Shown here in pieces: positions 7,801-22,300 of a DNA stretch of 64,000 nt. Both the position numbers and the translations under genes were made by a program. Below the pieces are notes generated by a model, which saw only the letters and a list, made by a program, of their open reading frames with translations, had not been told where the DNA came from and did not search any database. The first letter of the stretch is position 1. Each line of letters starts with the position of its first letter. Where the stretch lies: NCBI RefSeq assembly GCF_032854445.1, contig NC_088306.1, positions 2,974,373 through 3,038,372 of the forward strand. Direction: 5' to 3'. The stretch is from Liolophura sinensis. Taxonomy: Eukaryota > Mollusca > Polyplacophora > Chitonida > Chitonidae.

Positions 7801-10344
7801 ATTCTGACCAGTCACACTATCACCTGATACAGAAGCTGGCCAGCAAACAGCTCAGCCCCATACAGCTTAACCTGCTCAAGTTCTCCCTGTCCCTAAGGGA
7901 GTACTCCCCCACCGTGGAGATGTACAATCAGGTGGGCACTGTGGGGTCACGACTCCGCAGCTACACCATACAAAAGACCTGAGCAGGGCCAGTGGGCTAA
8001 CTGCCCCCAGGCTCTTCTCAGTTTACTCCAGCCATAAGTCATTATCTACAAAAAAAAGTGAACTGTTTATAAATATGATGAAAATAACAGTCAAATGAAT
8101 AATTGTAACAGATTTTATAGTTTTATCCTGCCCTATTTCTGGAAACTCTGTGTATTTAGAAAACTGAAAGCATTTGTCCCAACTTTTGTACATTTTGATA
8201 ATGCCTGGCCCTCACTGGATGTTCAGTGAAGAAGTCGCAGGCTTGAATCCAGAATAATTAACCTTCTGTTTTAATGCTGTATTTTTAACCTGTGGATGGT
8301 TGTGGGTTTCCCCCGGGCTCTGCCCGATTTCATCTCACCATAATGCCGGCCGCCATCGTATAAGTGAAATATTGTTGAGTATGACGTAAAACACCAGTCA
8401 AATAAATAAATAAATAAATAATGCTTTATTTTTTTTAAAAAAAAGTTATCTAGATTGACTTACATTTCAACTTTACAAAAAGCAAACATTCACATTTAGT
8501 TATTTAATGAGTGCTTAAACATCACTAAGATGTGTTACATGTTCTACTGATTCATGCTACCTGGTTTTATTTCTAATGATATGAACTGCTATTTATAAGA
8601 TATGGTTGTAGCTGTGAACATGGTGATGGACTCTCTTTAATTAATTCTTTGCTGCTGTTTGATGTTAATAAATTTCATAATATTTGTTTTTGGCAGATTG
8701 CCAGAGAAAATGAAAAAGCTGAGCAGTGTTCGACATTTGCCGTCGTCCATGGGGAGACAACTTGTGATGCGAAGAAAGTGAAAAATCTGATAAAGTCAGC
8801 TGAATCTAGGTGAGTAAGTTTGTGTAAGCCGGTTCTGTCCATGTCTGTCTCTGTCTGTCTGTCCGTGTCTGTCTGTCTGTCCGTGTCCATCTGCCTGTGT
8901 CTGTCTGTCCATCCAGACCGTCCGTCCATCTGTCTGTCACCTGTAGAACTACTCATATGTGCAAACTACATGGAGCTGACCAGTCAGAACTTAGGGCACT
9001 TCCATTTCCATTACTGCACCATAGCGCCCACCTTTACACCATCCGTTTTTCATAACTTTCTGGTAAACCCTGTCGCCTCATGGTACAATAATCCAGACAA
9101 CCCAAAGTTACAAAGTTTTGTGAAAGTGGCCCATGACTTTTCAATAATGTCAATAATAACTAACATACATTACAAGAGCTCAATGTTTCTGTGATGTCAT
9201 GAAGCAGGTGTTCATAGAGGTTGTCTAGACGAGCCAGTGTTAGGCCCGGAGATTCAATAAAAAACTCAATGACTGGTTGTTTTATTTCAATTTGAGGTTG
9301 TTTTTTGCAAGAAATGTGGAAAATTTTACATATTCTCAATTTGAACATATCCAAAGTTCCACGAAGCAACCTATTCGCGTTAGGAGTTATCTTCCCTTTA
9401 TGGGGATCTTCATAACCCTCTGGGTTGATTAGCTTTCAGAAGGCAATTTTTGGAAGCAGAGGGGTTTATGAAATCAAACATGAGACATAGTAAGCTGCTT
9501 TGACCTCCGCCAAATCGGTCCTCACAAATAATTTAACCAATTCAGCTTCCGATCATTCTGTTTTCAACGTTAACATTAGCGTTGCGCGAGTGACAACATG
9601 AGAGCGCACATGGTCTGACTGCTTTTCCTCATTCCTCATTACTGAGGGGTCAGTTTCATCAGGCATACTGCATAGTGTTAAGCAGCCCTTACTTTACATA
9701 CCTGTGTGTAATGTTTGCAAAAATGTAAATATCAGCACCAATACATATGTAATATGTAATATGTAATGTAGCACCAAAATAAATAGTTTATGACATTTAT
9801 TTGCCTCTGAGAATGCACTTTTTGGGGCCATATTTAGACGGTATTGATATTTTGGGTTTCAGACCTAAGCCACCTGTGTATACACTGGACCACGTGTACC
9901 CAGGCCAGAACCGCGATGTTGTTGTTGTGCTGTATGCAGAGCTGGGTACAGAGGAATTCAAACAGTTTCACTCTATCCTACAGGAGCTGGCTGCCGAGAA
10001 GAAGATCAGCTATATTCTGAGGCACTACACACAGGTAAAATACCTGTTATATTTTACCTGTCATTTAGTCATTATTGTTCTTGCTATATTTGTACACCTG
10101 TACAGATATGCACCCAATGATGCCAAACATGGGAAATCACTCTGTAGTAGAAATTTAACTTAAAAAATTTAAAAAACACCTACTTTAAGTGAAGTGGAAA
10201 ATTACAATTTATTACAATTTTTGGACGTAATACTTTGCCTCTTGCAGAAGCTTCCCGACAAGAAGGTTCGACTGTCAGGGTATGGCGTGGAGCTGGCCAT
10301 CAAAAGTACTGAATACAAGGCAAAGGACGACACCAAAGTCAAAG
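7801..10344 (+). CDS. UGGT: UGGT exons 1-4: first thioredoxin-like domain
   Basis: Residues 1-170 of the part seen here, matching the Pfam Thioredoxin_12 region. Exon 1 enters in phase 1 and encodes [15 protein letters not shown]. Exon 2 has the V-H-G-E-T-T-C segment. Exon 3 has Y-A-E-L-G-T-E-E-F and ends in R-H-Y-T-Q. Exon 4 holds the highly conserved [20 protein letters not shown]. Since exon 1 begins mid-domain, at least one coding exon must lie upstream of 7,801, and none is visible between 7,500 and 7,800. Confidence 0.92.
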
Positions 10345-13300
10345 GTATGGATGATTGATGACCTTAATTCTTCAACTTTTTCGCGCATGGGAGAGCAACT
10401 TTCAGTGCAATGTATGCACATTTATGGTTAGGTTTTGGAGGCAAAACTACATTGGTTGGATTAGCCAATTTCAGGGCTTCACAAAAAGTATTATTTGATC
10501 AGTCAACACAGAATAATGCCTTCAGGATATGCTGGAATAAACTCCTTTTAAACATGCAAAAGGGTTGGATAATAAAGGTAGCAGGGGAAATGACACTCCA
10601 TTACAATCCTCTCATTTGTTGGGCAGCTCTGTGACAGAATGGCGTTGTTGTTGACAGTTTCTGTTATTTTTTTTTATCTTCTACTCAAGGGCTCATAGAT
10701 ATCAAAATGTCGACTACCCTGCCAGAAATATTGAGTTTTCAAGGTCATTTTTGAGTTTTTTTCAGATCTAATCACCCAGTAAGAGTGCCATACTGAGTTT
10801 TTTTCAATATCTAACTACTCTAGGCCAAAATTAAAATATTGTTTGCTTGATGTTAGAAGCCCTTCATAACAAAAGAGGGTGGGTAGGTCTTTTCTTTTCT
10901 TTTTTGCAGAAGGGAAGCACACCCACAGAATCCTGTTCAACTGATTGATCAGAATTAAACATCCTCAACATTGATCAGAACGCAGTACTAAATTATATCA
11001 CCCAATATGTGGCAGTTCTCAAATTAAATATTATTAGATCTTTACTATAAAACAAGCAAGTAAACATTAGTTAAGGATTTTTATGAGTACAATTTAAGTC
11101 AACAGTTTGTGCTAGCATTTTCAGATCCTGTGCAGAGAGGGCGAATATGTGAAAATATAAGCAAAATCCTGTCCAGATGATACTTTTGATGAAGTGGAGT
11201 GGAACCTCATGACCTAGTAAAATAAAATCTGTACTGAGAAATCTGTTTCCATTATCCTAAATTTTCTAATTTTAATTAAACTTTGTGAGATTTTGGGGAT
11301 TCTTTCTTCATGTGAAGGATCAGACATTTATTCTGTTACATCATTCAGTGTGCCTGCTTTCCTAAATTTATAAAGAGCTAAGCACCAAAGTGAGCCTCAG
11401 CTCAGCTCATCAGTTTTGACCTAATTTACACCGTTCAAAACATTTATACATGAGGAAGAGGAGAGCCAAAATCATGATGTGTTGCGTGGAGATTAAAGGA
11501 TGGAACATATCAGCTTTGTTTTTTTATGTCCACTGTCCTGCATCTAAAATGCACCTGCCCTTTCTATTGTCACTAGCTCTGTTTCTGCCTCACAGTACAC
11601 AGATACATTTTCTACCTACCAAAGCATCTGACAGTGAGAGTTCAGGAAATTATACCAATATATTCCCAGCTGCATGCTCCCTAGCATGGAGTTTTATCAG
11701 TAAGAAAAGTTATCCATACACCTGACTAACCTTTTTCTAACAATTTTTGGGATCTCCTGAATGCTGTTTTTCCATGCTAAGAGAAGGGGCTCAAATGGGG
11801 GCCCCTGAATAGGTAACGTATATATTTAAAACAAAATCTTCTGTTTTTAACACTTCTGTGTAATCATGTGGTGAAGTTAATATTTGGGTGTGGCGTTCCC
11901 ATATGCCTTTCTAGACGGTGATGTTGTCCAGATTACAGAGAAGCATGAAGAAAGCTATGGCTGATGTATGATTGGCAGAAAAGATGACGGTGGGAACATT
12001 GTCGCATTAGAGAGAGCATGGAGCGTGGACACGTAGTTGAATCTAAACTTTTAGACAGAACTGACAAAGACGCGCTCCACATATTTTTGAAGTAGTGTCT
12101 TTTTCAGAATTGAGTGTTAACCGTTTAACGGTAGGTAAGGTTGATGTCTGTGAACCCCTGTCTACTGCTTTTTTAATGAGGTATCTTTTTTGTTTTATGC
12201 ATATGTGGCTAAAGTGACATCTTATTGGAACAGCACTTTAGTTAATAATTGCAGTGGAGTAGCATCTTTACTATTCCTATGTAAAGAGCTTGTAATTACA
12301 CATTGGTCATTTTTCTTGTTCTGATTTCAGATGAAAAAGATAAAGATAAAGACGAGGCAGATGAAGGGGAGGATGAAATTCAGGGATTTATTTTCTCCAC
12401 TCTCAAGTAAGGCTAATGGCCCACCCCTTCTGTGGCCTTATTGTTAAGAGTGTCTGCCTCAAAGTCGAAAGAATCCTGGAATCTAACCAGGAAAGACTTA
12501 AAGAATGATACTTGTTGCTGCTTCACCTGCACTGAGCACTGAAAGGTTAGAGCAAAGAAACAAGCCTGGTTGGCGTGGTGTCAGTATAATGTGACTGGGT
12601 GGGGTGTCATGCCTGGTGTCTTCGGCATAGTACTTCAGTGGCGGCATGAACTCACTCTGCCACAAGACTGAAGAATTGTCAAGTTCGACGTTAAACCCCA
12701 AGCATATATTCATTCATTCTTGTCTGATGTTTTTAGCCCACCTTGTACATAAGTCCCAGTGTGCTGATAATTTGACGTCACACGAAACTGGTATACCATT
12801 CTCTTCACTGTTATATTTCTGTGTCATGTCACAACCTCTGGCTACAGCTGGGTTCACTCAGTGCAATTTGTCGTGTCGACTGGTAGGATGAGCTCTGTTT
12901 GGTAAACTGTACTCACATGATGCTATTTGTTAAATTGTACCACACATACGAAATAGTTTTTGTCATATTTTAATTAGATTAGTTAAATCTTTAATGGTAC
13001 TCGTGAATGCGGCTTTAGAAATATATTCTTGCTGGATTTGGATATTTGCCTCTTGTCGCTCATGTACCTTTTATTTCTGCTCCTAGTTCTAACTCTGAAC
13101 TAATAATACATTGTTCTATTTATTTTCTGGTAACTTTTCAGAGAGAAATACCCAGATAAGAAGAAGGAGTTAAGGGAACTGAAAATGCACTTATCTGACA
13201 CAGCTACAGAGTTGTCTCCCCTTAAAGTCTGGCAGTTGCAAGGTATGCAACAGTTGATTGATTTTAGTTATTTATTTCTTTTTATGTTGTACTCAAAAAT

Positions 13301-16300
13301 TGTTCAAGTAGGGCACGGGAGCAACCCACGACCATGTACAGTTTGCTGGAAGACCTGGAACACTTGACAGCTACTGTGTATTTTCCCAAGGCCCATTCTT
13401 GTTGTCACTAGTGCCAGTGAAGCCAAGCATATTGATTTATTTATTTATTTATTTCATTGATGTTTTATGCCGTACTCAAGAATATTTGACTCATATGACT
13501 GTGGCCAGCATTATGATGGGAGGAAACCGGGCAGATCCCCGTGGGAAAACCTACGACCATCCGCAGGTTTATGAGCAGACCTTCCCACGTACCCAAACAT
13601 ATAGAGTGAGTGAGTGCTTGGGATTTAACGTCGTACTCAACAATTTTTCAGTCATATGACGACGAAGGAATCATTAGGGTGCATGTACGTGTAATGTGCC
13701 TCCTTGTTGCAGGACGGATTTCCACCGCTCTTTTATTTAGTGCTGCTTCACTGAGACGACTTACCGAAGGCAAGTAAGCCGCCCCGCCCGAGCCATTATA
13801 CTGATACGGGTCAACCAGTCGTTGCACTATCCCCTTCATGCTGAACGCCAAGCGAGGAAGTTACACCTTCCTCTTTTAAAGTCTTAGGTGTGACTCGATC
13901 AAGGATTGATCCTGGATCTACCGGTCCCGAAGCGGACGCTCTACCAACTGTGCTATCCGGGCCGGTCCCAAACATATAGAGTCTGTTCATCTAATTCTAG
14001 GTGTTGCCGTTTAAGGTGTGTTAACCAGTGTGTTTACCAGTGTATTTGACAGTAACTATAGTTTATATATTGTATTATACCTTCCATGGGGAATGTTTAA
14101 AGTGCTGAATGTAGAAATATTCTGCTATCTTGTAATGTGGTGGTGTTCAAATGGCCATGCTAAGGCCATGTTTCAGTTGATGTTGACACAAGTCATATTC
14201 ATATTGACAACATCTACGGTAACATGTTGATGCTGGAACATTCATGTAGACATGTGTGTTTTGACTTGCTGACATAGACACATTGGTATTGACACTCCTG
14301 GATTGATGTGTTGACATTAACATGTTGCTGCTGTTGACAAGTCAAGACATGATCATGTTGACATTGTGATGTTGACCTTGACACGTTGATGTTGACCTGT
14401 AATTCTGATCTGTTTCAGATTTGAGTCTTCAGGCCGCCCAGAGGGTTGTGTCAGCAGATGCATCGGATGCCCTCAACCATCTTACCCAGATAAGCCAGAA
14501 CTTCCCACAGCTGGCCAGGTTTGACAGGAGTAACCTCCCTTTATTCCGGGCTTAGCTTGTAGGGTTTTGACATGCTGTTACAAAGTCACCTCATTGTAAC
14601 TTTCAGCTGTTACACACAGTACAGCAGATTTCCTGCTTTTTTCGTAATTTTTTGTTGCACCTGAAACATAGTGTGGACTCATGCAAAAAAAAGTTTGCCA
14701 GAATCTGCGGTGTTGTAGCACAGGTGTGAATTACCATGTGTGTTTTTTTGTCCACCGCATGTTCTGCAAATGAGTAATGTAATCTCCTTTTCGGCTTACT
14801 GTGCTGGGGAGAACTAGTGCATTTGTGCAGAAAACATTCTTGTTTATTTATTTGATTGGTGTTTTATACCATATTGAAGAATATTTCACTTATATGATGG
14901 CGACCAGCATAATAGTGGAAGCAAACTGATCTGAGCCTGGGGAGAAACCCATGACCATCCTCAGGTTGCTGGCAGACCTTCTCATATGGGGCCATAGAGG
15001 AAGCTAGCATTGGTGAGAGCCTGTAGTTGTAGTAGAACGGAAACATAGACTTACGTGTCCTCTTCCACTGAGATTATTAGCCTCAACTATTCTACTTTCT
15101 AAGTCGGTTAAACGAAATTTTCACATCCCATTATGTAACGTGGACCTGCTGTCTTTTAACTTTGGTCATTTACTTCACAAGTGGTCTGAGTGCAATCTAA
15201 CACAAAACCCTATATGGGGATGATTCAAAGATATTGACAATATGTGCTTATTCCTTGACAAGTGACACCAATTTATGCAATGTGGCCAATGATACAGACC
15301 ATGCAATGTGGCCAATGACACAGGCCATGCAATGTGGCCAGTGATACAGTCCATGCAATGTGACCAATGACACAGGCCATGCAATGTGGCCAATGACACA
15401 GACCATGCAATTTGGCCAGTGATACAGTCCATGCAATGTGGCCAATGACACAGGCCATGCAATGTGGCAAATGATGCAGACCATGCAATGTGGCAAATGG
15501 CACAGACCATGCAATGTGGTCAAGGACACAGACCATGCAATGTGGTCAAGGACACAGACCATGCAATGTGGCAAATGACACAGACCATGCAATGTGGCAA
15601 ATCTTTTTGTTTTTAAACATGTGCATGTAATGTCTGTATCGTTTAAATATCAGAAGACTTCATATTAATTAAATAATTACAGTGGGTTTCAATAGGCTTG
15701 AGAAAAGTTTATAGTGCAAATCATTATTAGATTACAAAATCTAAGTTCTTGCTCTGTGAAATATTAGGTAAAATACTCATGTTTTCAATATTCTATCTTG
15801 GAAAGACTTTAGCTGCAAGAATATGTACAAATGTGGTGTGTTATTAAATGACATGGCGTCGGTGCATGGGTATGTCGGTCCTCCGGTATGTCGGTACGCT
15901 GGTACGTCAGTACACATCTATGTCGGTACGTCAGAACGTTGGTACATGTATATTACATAACAAACTTAATTAATGTTAATTGCAGGTCATTGGTCAGACA
16001 GTCTGTGAAGTCAGAACTGAGAGAAGAGATACACAAAAACCAGATGGTACGTCTTCCAGTTGGGGAGGGTGTGGTCAGGTGAAGGGGGGAGGGGGGGGGG
16101 GCTAGTGGTAAAGGGATGGATGCCGGCATATTTTCAGATGGTTAATAAATTTGTTAAACTTTTTTCTTCTTCAGAAACGATGCTTTCTACAGGGTGATGT
16201 GAATTATGAGAATAATTTTGAATAATTTTCAAAAAGGGTCGTGTAATGTACTGTACATGTCTAGATGTACTACGGCTTCCATCTATGTTTATACGGCTTC

Positions 16301-19300
16301 AGTACTATAGTGTAACTGTACTACGGCTTCCATCTATGTTTATACGGCTTCAGTACTGTAGTGTAACTGCTGGGAAATTCATTCTGATTCTAGTCGATGA
16401 TGAAGTTATTGTCTGTGTGTATTTCTTACATCAGTCCGTGTGTATGGGAAAAATTAGCTCTTAGATCGGTTGACCATGTTCTCAGCTTAATTTCCACATT
16501 CAGTGCTCTCAATTATTACAGTCACTAACCTGGAACTCTACCTTGTCACCTGTGCTGTCGTCAAAGTGTCATATCTGAAAAAAGACAAAAACATCTTTCC
16601 TGTTGTTTTTTTTATATTGCTGGAATGTATATGTGTGGTTAGATTTGTTTTTTAGTGAGTGTGTCTTCCATTCATTGAATTATCACTTCAGTGGATACAT
16701 GTTCACTACTGTCTTAATATTTTTTTATACATTTCCAGGATTTTGACACATACCACAATTTGGGTGCAGGTGAATCCGCCATGTTCCTGAATGGTTTGCC
16801 TGTTGACCTTGAAATTTATGACATCTTCACCTTGTTAGGGGTCATGAGGTCAGAGGCCAAGGTCATGGAGGGACTTTTCTCATTGGGATTAAGGGTAAGT
16901 GCCAGTTCAGTTACCTTGAATCTAAATCTTGAACAAATTTGAAAAAGTAATTCATAAGATTTTGGGGATTAAAATGTATTATTCAGTTGATTGCACATAA
17001 GAATGTCACAGAAATTATAAAATAACCCACCCAGATCAGATACATGTTGCATTCCTGTAATATAAAAAATGTAAAATATTGTATGTTTTGATAAAGAATT
17101 ACCCTTTCTGTAATCTGATAGATACATGTGATTGAAAGTGATTGGTTTTTATCCTTGTTCTTGGTGATGTATTTACTTAAAATTTGTGCATCACGAAGCT
17201 ACTTTATTTGACTCTAAAATGCCCATTTGGGGTGCAATAGTTAAACATTACATTTGAATTGTACCTCATGGTGGAGACTTAAAATCTGCTCTTTAATTTG
17301 GGAAGGTCTGCTAGCAACCTGCGGATGGTCATGGGTTTCCCCCGGGCTATGCCCGGTTTCCACCCACCATAATGCTAGCCGCCGTCTTATAAGTGAAATA
17401 TTCTTGAGTACGGCATAAAACACCAATCAAATAAATAAATAAATTAATTTGGGAAAATTTGTGTTCCAATCATATCTCTAATTTTGTAGTTTCCACAAAT
17501 GCAAAGTATGTGTTTTGTCATCTTTTAACAGTGTTACTCATGAAAAGTTCTTGTTGATAGGGGGACCGTTTAAACCAGATGTTGAAATTAGACCTGAAAA
17601 CAGAGGAGAGTTACGCCCTAGACACACGTCACAGTGCTGTACAAGTGAGTTTTACCAAAATACATTCCCCCGGGCTCTGCCTGGTTTTCTCCCACCATAT
17701 TTGGCTGCTGTTGTGCATTCCCCCGGGCTCTGTCTGGTTTCCTTCCAGTATATCTGGCTGCTGTTGTGCATTCCCCCGGGCTCTGTCTGGTTTCCTTCCA
17801 GTATATCTGGCTACTGTCGTACATTCCTTAAGGCTCTGTCCGGTTTCCTTCCACCATGCCTGGTTACTATCGTACATTCCCACGCCTCTGTCCCCCAGGC
17901 TCTGTCCGGTTTCCTCCTACCGTATCTGGTTACTGTCGTACATTCCCCCAGGCTCTGTCCGGTTTCCTTCCACCTTATCTGGCTGCTGTTGTACATTCCC
18001 CCGGGCTCTGTCCGGTTTCCTTCCACTGTATCTGGCTACTGTCGTATAAGTGAAATATTCTTCAGTATGTCATAAAGCAACCGTCAAATAAATAAATAAA
18101 ATATCTCATTACAACCCAGTCTTCTCATATGATTTGTGCGCGTTTTGTATGACATTTTTGGAGTTTCCTTGTGAACGATGTATTTAAAGAACTGCAGTTT
18201 CAGAGGCTCATAAAAGCCGTATGGTTATATCTTGAGGTTCTAATACTTTTTCTGCATTGTCCCTCAGAACATTAACGACCTGGAGAAAGACAAGAAGTAC
18301 AAAACATGGCCGTCTTCCACTCGGGACATTCTCCAGCCCACATTCCCCGGAATGTTACGTCACATCGCTAAGAACTTCTTCAACTTGGTGAGTTAGCCGT
18401 AGCTGTGGATAAGGATCAGATACTAAGCTTGCGGAATTGTTGCTGTAAAGAATCTACTGAAAATTCACTGAATTTTTATGGTGAGGAAACATTTTTGACC
18501 CACAGTTACAATATTATTATTGTTGTTTTGGATAACACTTCCTGAATGTAGCACAGATTCTACATGTAGTTATAAGAGGTAAAAGTTTTCAGTGTTAATC
18601 TCCAGGGAAATGAGAGATAATTTACTAAATTTTTGTAATAATTTGACTATTTTCAGCCTAAAAGGCTTTAGTGTAAAGTTTTTGTTGAGCTTTTGAAGTA
18701 GTCACAAAACGAACCAAATGACAGATGAATCTGTCTACATTTTGTCATGTGTCATAAATGTGTGTGCAATGTTCTGTCTTCATTTAATAAAAGGGGCCCC
18801 CGTGGCTTAGTTGGTTAGCGCGCTAGCACAGCGTAATGACCCAGGAGTCTCTCAACAATGCAGTCACTGTGAGATCAAGTCCAGCTCATGCTGGCTTCCT
18901 CCCCAGCCGTATGTAGGAAGGTCTGCAAGCAACCTGCGGATGGTCGTGGGTTTCCCCCAGGCTGTGCCCAGTTTCCACTCACCATAATGTGGCTGCCGTC
19001 GTATAAGTGAAATATTCTTGAGTACGGCGTAGAACACCAAACAAAAAAAAAATCATTGAATAAAGAGCCTTGTATGAAATCAGGTTGATATTGTAATAAC
19101 CTGCTTTTTTGAATCCGATTAAGAAGATATATTAGTCATAAGAAATTTGAATGTCACTTGCTTTGTTTTGACACTACCTGTCAACATTTTATAGGCCCTA
19201 AGTGGAAAATTCTTGAGTGTGGTGTTAACCAGCAAACAAATAATATATATATAAACATTTAATGCAACTTTTTTGTTTATCTGTAGGTTTTTATCGTTGA

Positions 19301-22300
19301 TCCGATGGATAAGAACTCAAGAGAACTCCTCAAGATGGCTGAAGCCTTTTACGTTCACAGTGCACCAATGAGGTAGATTGAGAAATTTGTAGTTTTTGTG
19401 TTCGTGTTATAATCAGGTTATCAAACACTTTCAGGAAAAACAACAGATGTTAATTTTGGACCTCATGTCTGTATGTCTGTCAGGCTTTCATTTCCATGGA
19501 ATTCATGTAACTACTCCAAATATTAATATTTAATGCAACCTCATATCATTTGAAAATTAGTCAAATCATGTAAAAGTTTGTAACAGTTTCCTTGATTTTG
19601 ATTGTTTGCTATGTCGAGTTTCTGTGCGGTGACTTCTTCAAACATTAAAAAATTTTGATCAGCCCCTCCTGTGAATATGAGTCTCAGAAGAAAGATTGCC
19701 ATATTTAAGTTCAGGGTATATTATCCAGTGCATTGTTGTTTCGCTACCAGACAGTGGAAATTTGCTTTTTGGGAGTGAGAGATGACATATTATGGTTCTC
19801 AGTGACTTACAGTCCTCTATCTTCAATGTTCATACAGTGTCGTGTTATAAAAAATAAAAACATAGCCAATAGCAGTTAAATTGTGGTGATTTATTTTCTA
19901 CCTGTATGTTTTCAGGATTGGTATTATTTTTGTGGTGGATTTCTCCAAGGACACAAACGGGTTTATGGATGCAGGCGTTGCCCTCACTCGAGCCTTTGAT
20001 TTCATCAAGACAGACGAGAAACCCTCCAGGGCTCTTTCCTTCATCACAGATGTAAGATTCACAACATTCAGGCTTTTTTCATCAGGGGTCCTTGACCTAT
20101 TTTGTCAGAACAGTTTTAATCGTAAATTCTAATGCTTTGCAGCACTTTAACCTTTTAAAACCTTCAAAATCCTGGAAATTTGAAATAACTTTTCCAAGCT
20201 TTTAAAAGCCTGGAAAATCGGGAAGCTGCGGTTGAGTCTCGATAAGCCTTAGAATTGACAAGAGGTTACATGTAGACAGTTGTACTGGACTGCTTCGGTG
20301 GCCAAGTGATTAGAGTGTCGGCCTCGAAGTCAAGAGAACAAAGACTTTAAAAATGGTATGTGTTGCTGCCTCGTTTGGCGCCTAGCACTGAGAAGTGACA
20401 GCAAGGAAACAGGACTGGTTGGCCTGGTGTCAGCATAATGTCATTTTGGCATGATACTTCAGTGGTGGCATACACGGTATATGTACACACTCCTAATGAC
20501 TCACCGGAAAAATTGTTAAGTACGATGTTAAACCCCAAGCATGCTTTCATTCATTCATTTGTTCTTTGGGCTCAACTATGGACAGACTCCGGAACAAAAC
20601 TATAATGTGCTGTACATGTAGAATTTTCTCGTGGTGAAATTGGATTTGCAGGGCCTTTGAAATTTTAGCTTTACATACATCGTGCCTATGTTAATAAGGA
20701 TTCCAGATATTCAACCGTAGTGTAAGTAACAAATACTGGTCGAGTGGATTGTCCTTTCCACCTTTCACAAGAATAATATTTATGGTATTCAATCTTTACT
20801 GTGCAATATTTTGTTATTATTTTGACAGTGTTATGATTTTGTGTATTTGAACAAGTTAAGTAATGTTTTTTTAGCTCTAGGCCTTCAGACTAACAAGAAA
20901 GTCATGTTTTAATTTTTTGTGACATAAGAATAGAAAAGTTTACTTTAGATGTATTATGACCTTATCCAACGTAACTCATGACCCAGGAGCCTCTCACCAA
21001 TGCAGGCACTCAGAGTTCAAGTCTAGCCCATGCTGGCTTTCTCTCCAGCTGTACATGAGAAGGTCTGCCAACAACTTGTGGATGGCTGTGAGTTTCCCCA
21101 CAATGCTCTTCCTGGTTTCCTACCACCATGCTGACTACCGTCGCATAAGTGAAATATTCTTGAGTACGGCATGAAACACCAGTCAAGCCACAGGCTCATA
21201 TTTGAATTGAATGGAACAAATTGTTTCTTTTTTAACATCATGGCATCTAGGTGTGATTTAAGAAAAATGTGATGACAAAAGGATATCTAACTAATATGTG
21301 TAATATCACTTTTATCAGTGAAAAAAATCCTGGTATTTCACCTTTATATAAATAATAAATCCTGGTATTTCACCTTTATACAAATAATAAATCCTGGTAT
21401 TTCACTTCTATACACATCTAAAATAATAAATCCTGGTATTTCATCTTTGTATAAATACTAAATTCTGGTATTTCACCTTTATATAAATAATAAATCCTGG
21501 TATTTCACCTTTGTATAAAATAATAAATAGGGGAATTTCACCTTTATATAAATAATAAATCCTTGTATTCTACCTCTGTATAAATAATAAATCCTGGTAT
21601 TTCACTATATAAATAATTAATTCTGGTATTTCGCCTTTATATAAATAATAAATACTTGTATTTCACGTTTATATAAATAATAAATTCTGGTATTTCACCT
21701 TTATGTAAATAATAAACCCTGGTATTTCACCTTTATAAATAATAAACCCTGGTATTTCACCTTTATATACATCTAAATAATGAATCCTGATATTTCTTAT
21801 TTATATATGAAAATAATAACTGCTTCTGTGCAATGCTCAGGTGTACCAGAAGGCAGGTGCTAACCCAGTCAGTGTGGAGGATGTCATTGCAGAGTTCAAA
21901 GGTCGCTACAAGGACACTGACATGGACATGGTGTTCGGAGACACGGATGATTACGATGATGTCCGACAGGTTTGGCTTGATGTTTTTTCATAAAATCTTC
22001 AACATGTGTGCTGCATAAATCTTCAGGAACTTGACTTTTTGCAATAATTTGCATGGGAAGGCACATCCTTGTTTTCTACAGTTGAATCACTGTATTTTAC
22101 CTAAAGTGTGGCCTGTAAGAATGCGTTTTCAGAAACACACAAAGGCCTTAGGGTGAAATTCTTTGATTCCTCCGCAAAAGACTGACGCCGCCCTGTAGAT
22201 AAAGAGGGAGATAGTTCAAAGGGAAATGCAAACACAAAGTTCATATTTAGACATTTACGCCTTTCAAGAATTAAGAAATTCTTTTTTTCTTAGAAGAATA

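Noticed and set aside
15175-15592. Three minus-strand frames rich in H-I-A-W/H-G-L
   Set aside because: Come from the 26-bp repeat, which is read in turn in all three frames; no start context or homology.
18793-18900. tRNA gene
   Set aside because: A- and B-box-like words are present, but the acceptor stem and anticodon arm do not fold and the sequence leads straight into a SINE body; the same applies at 20287, 53692 and 55353.
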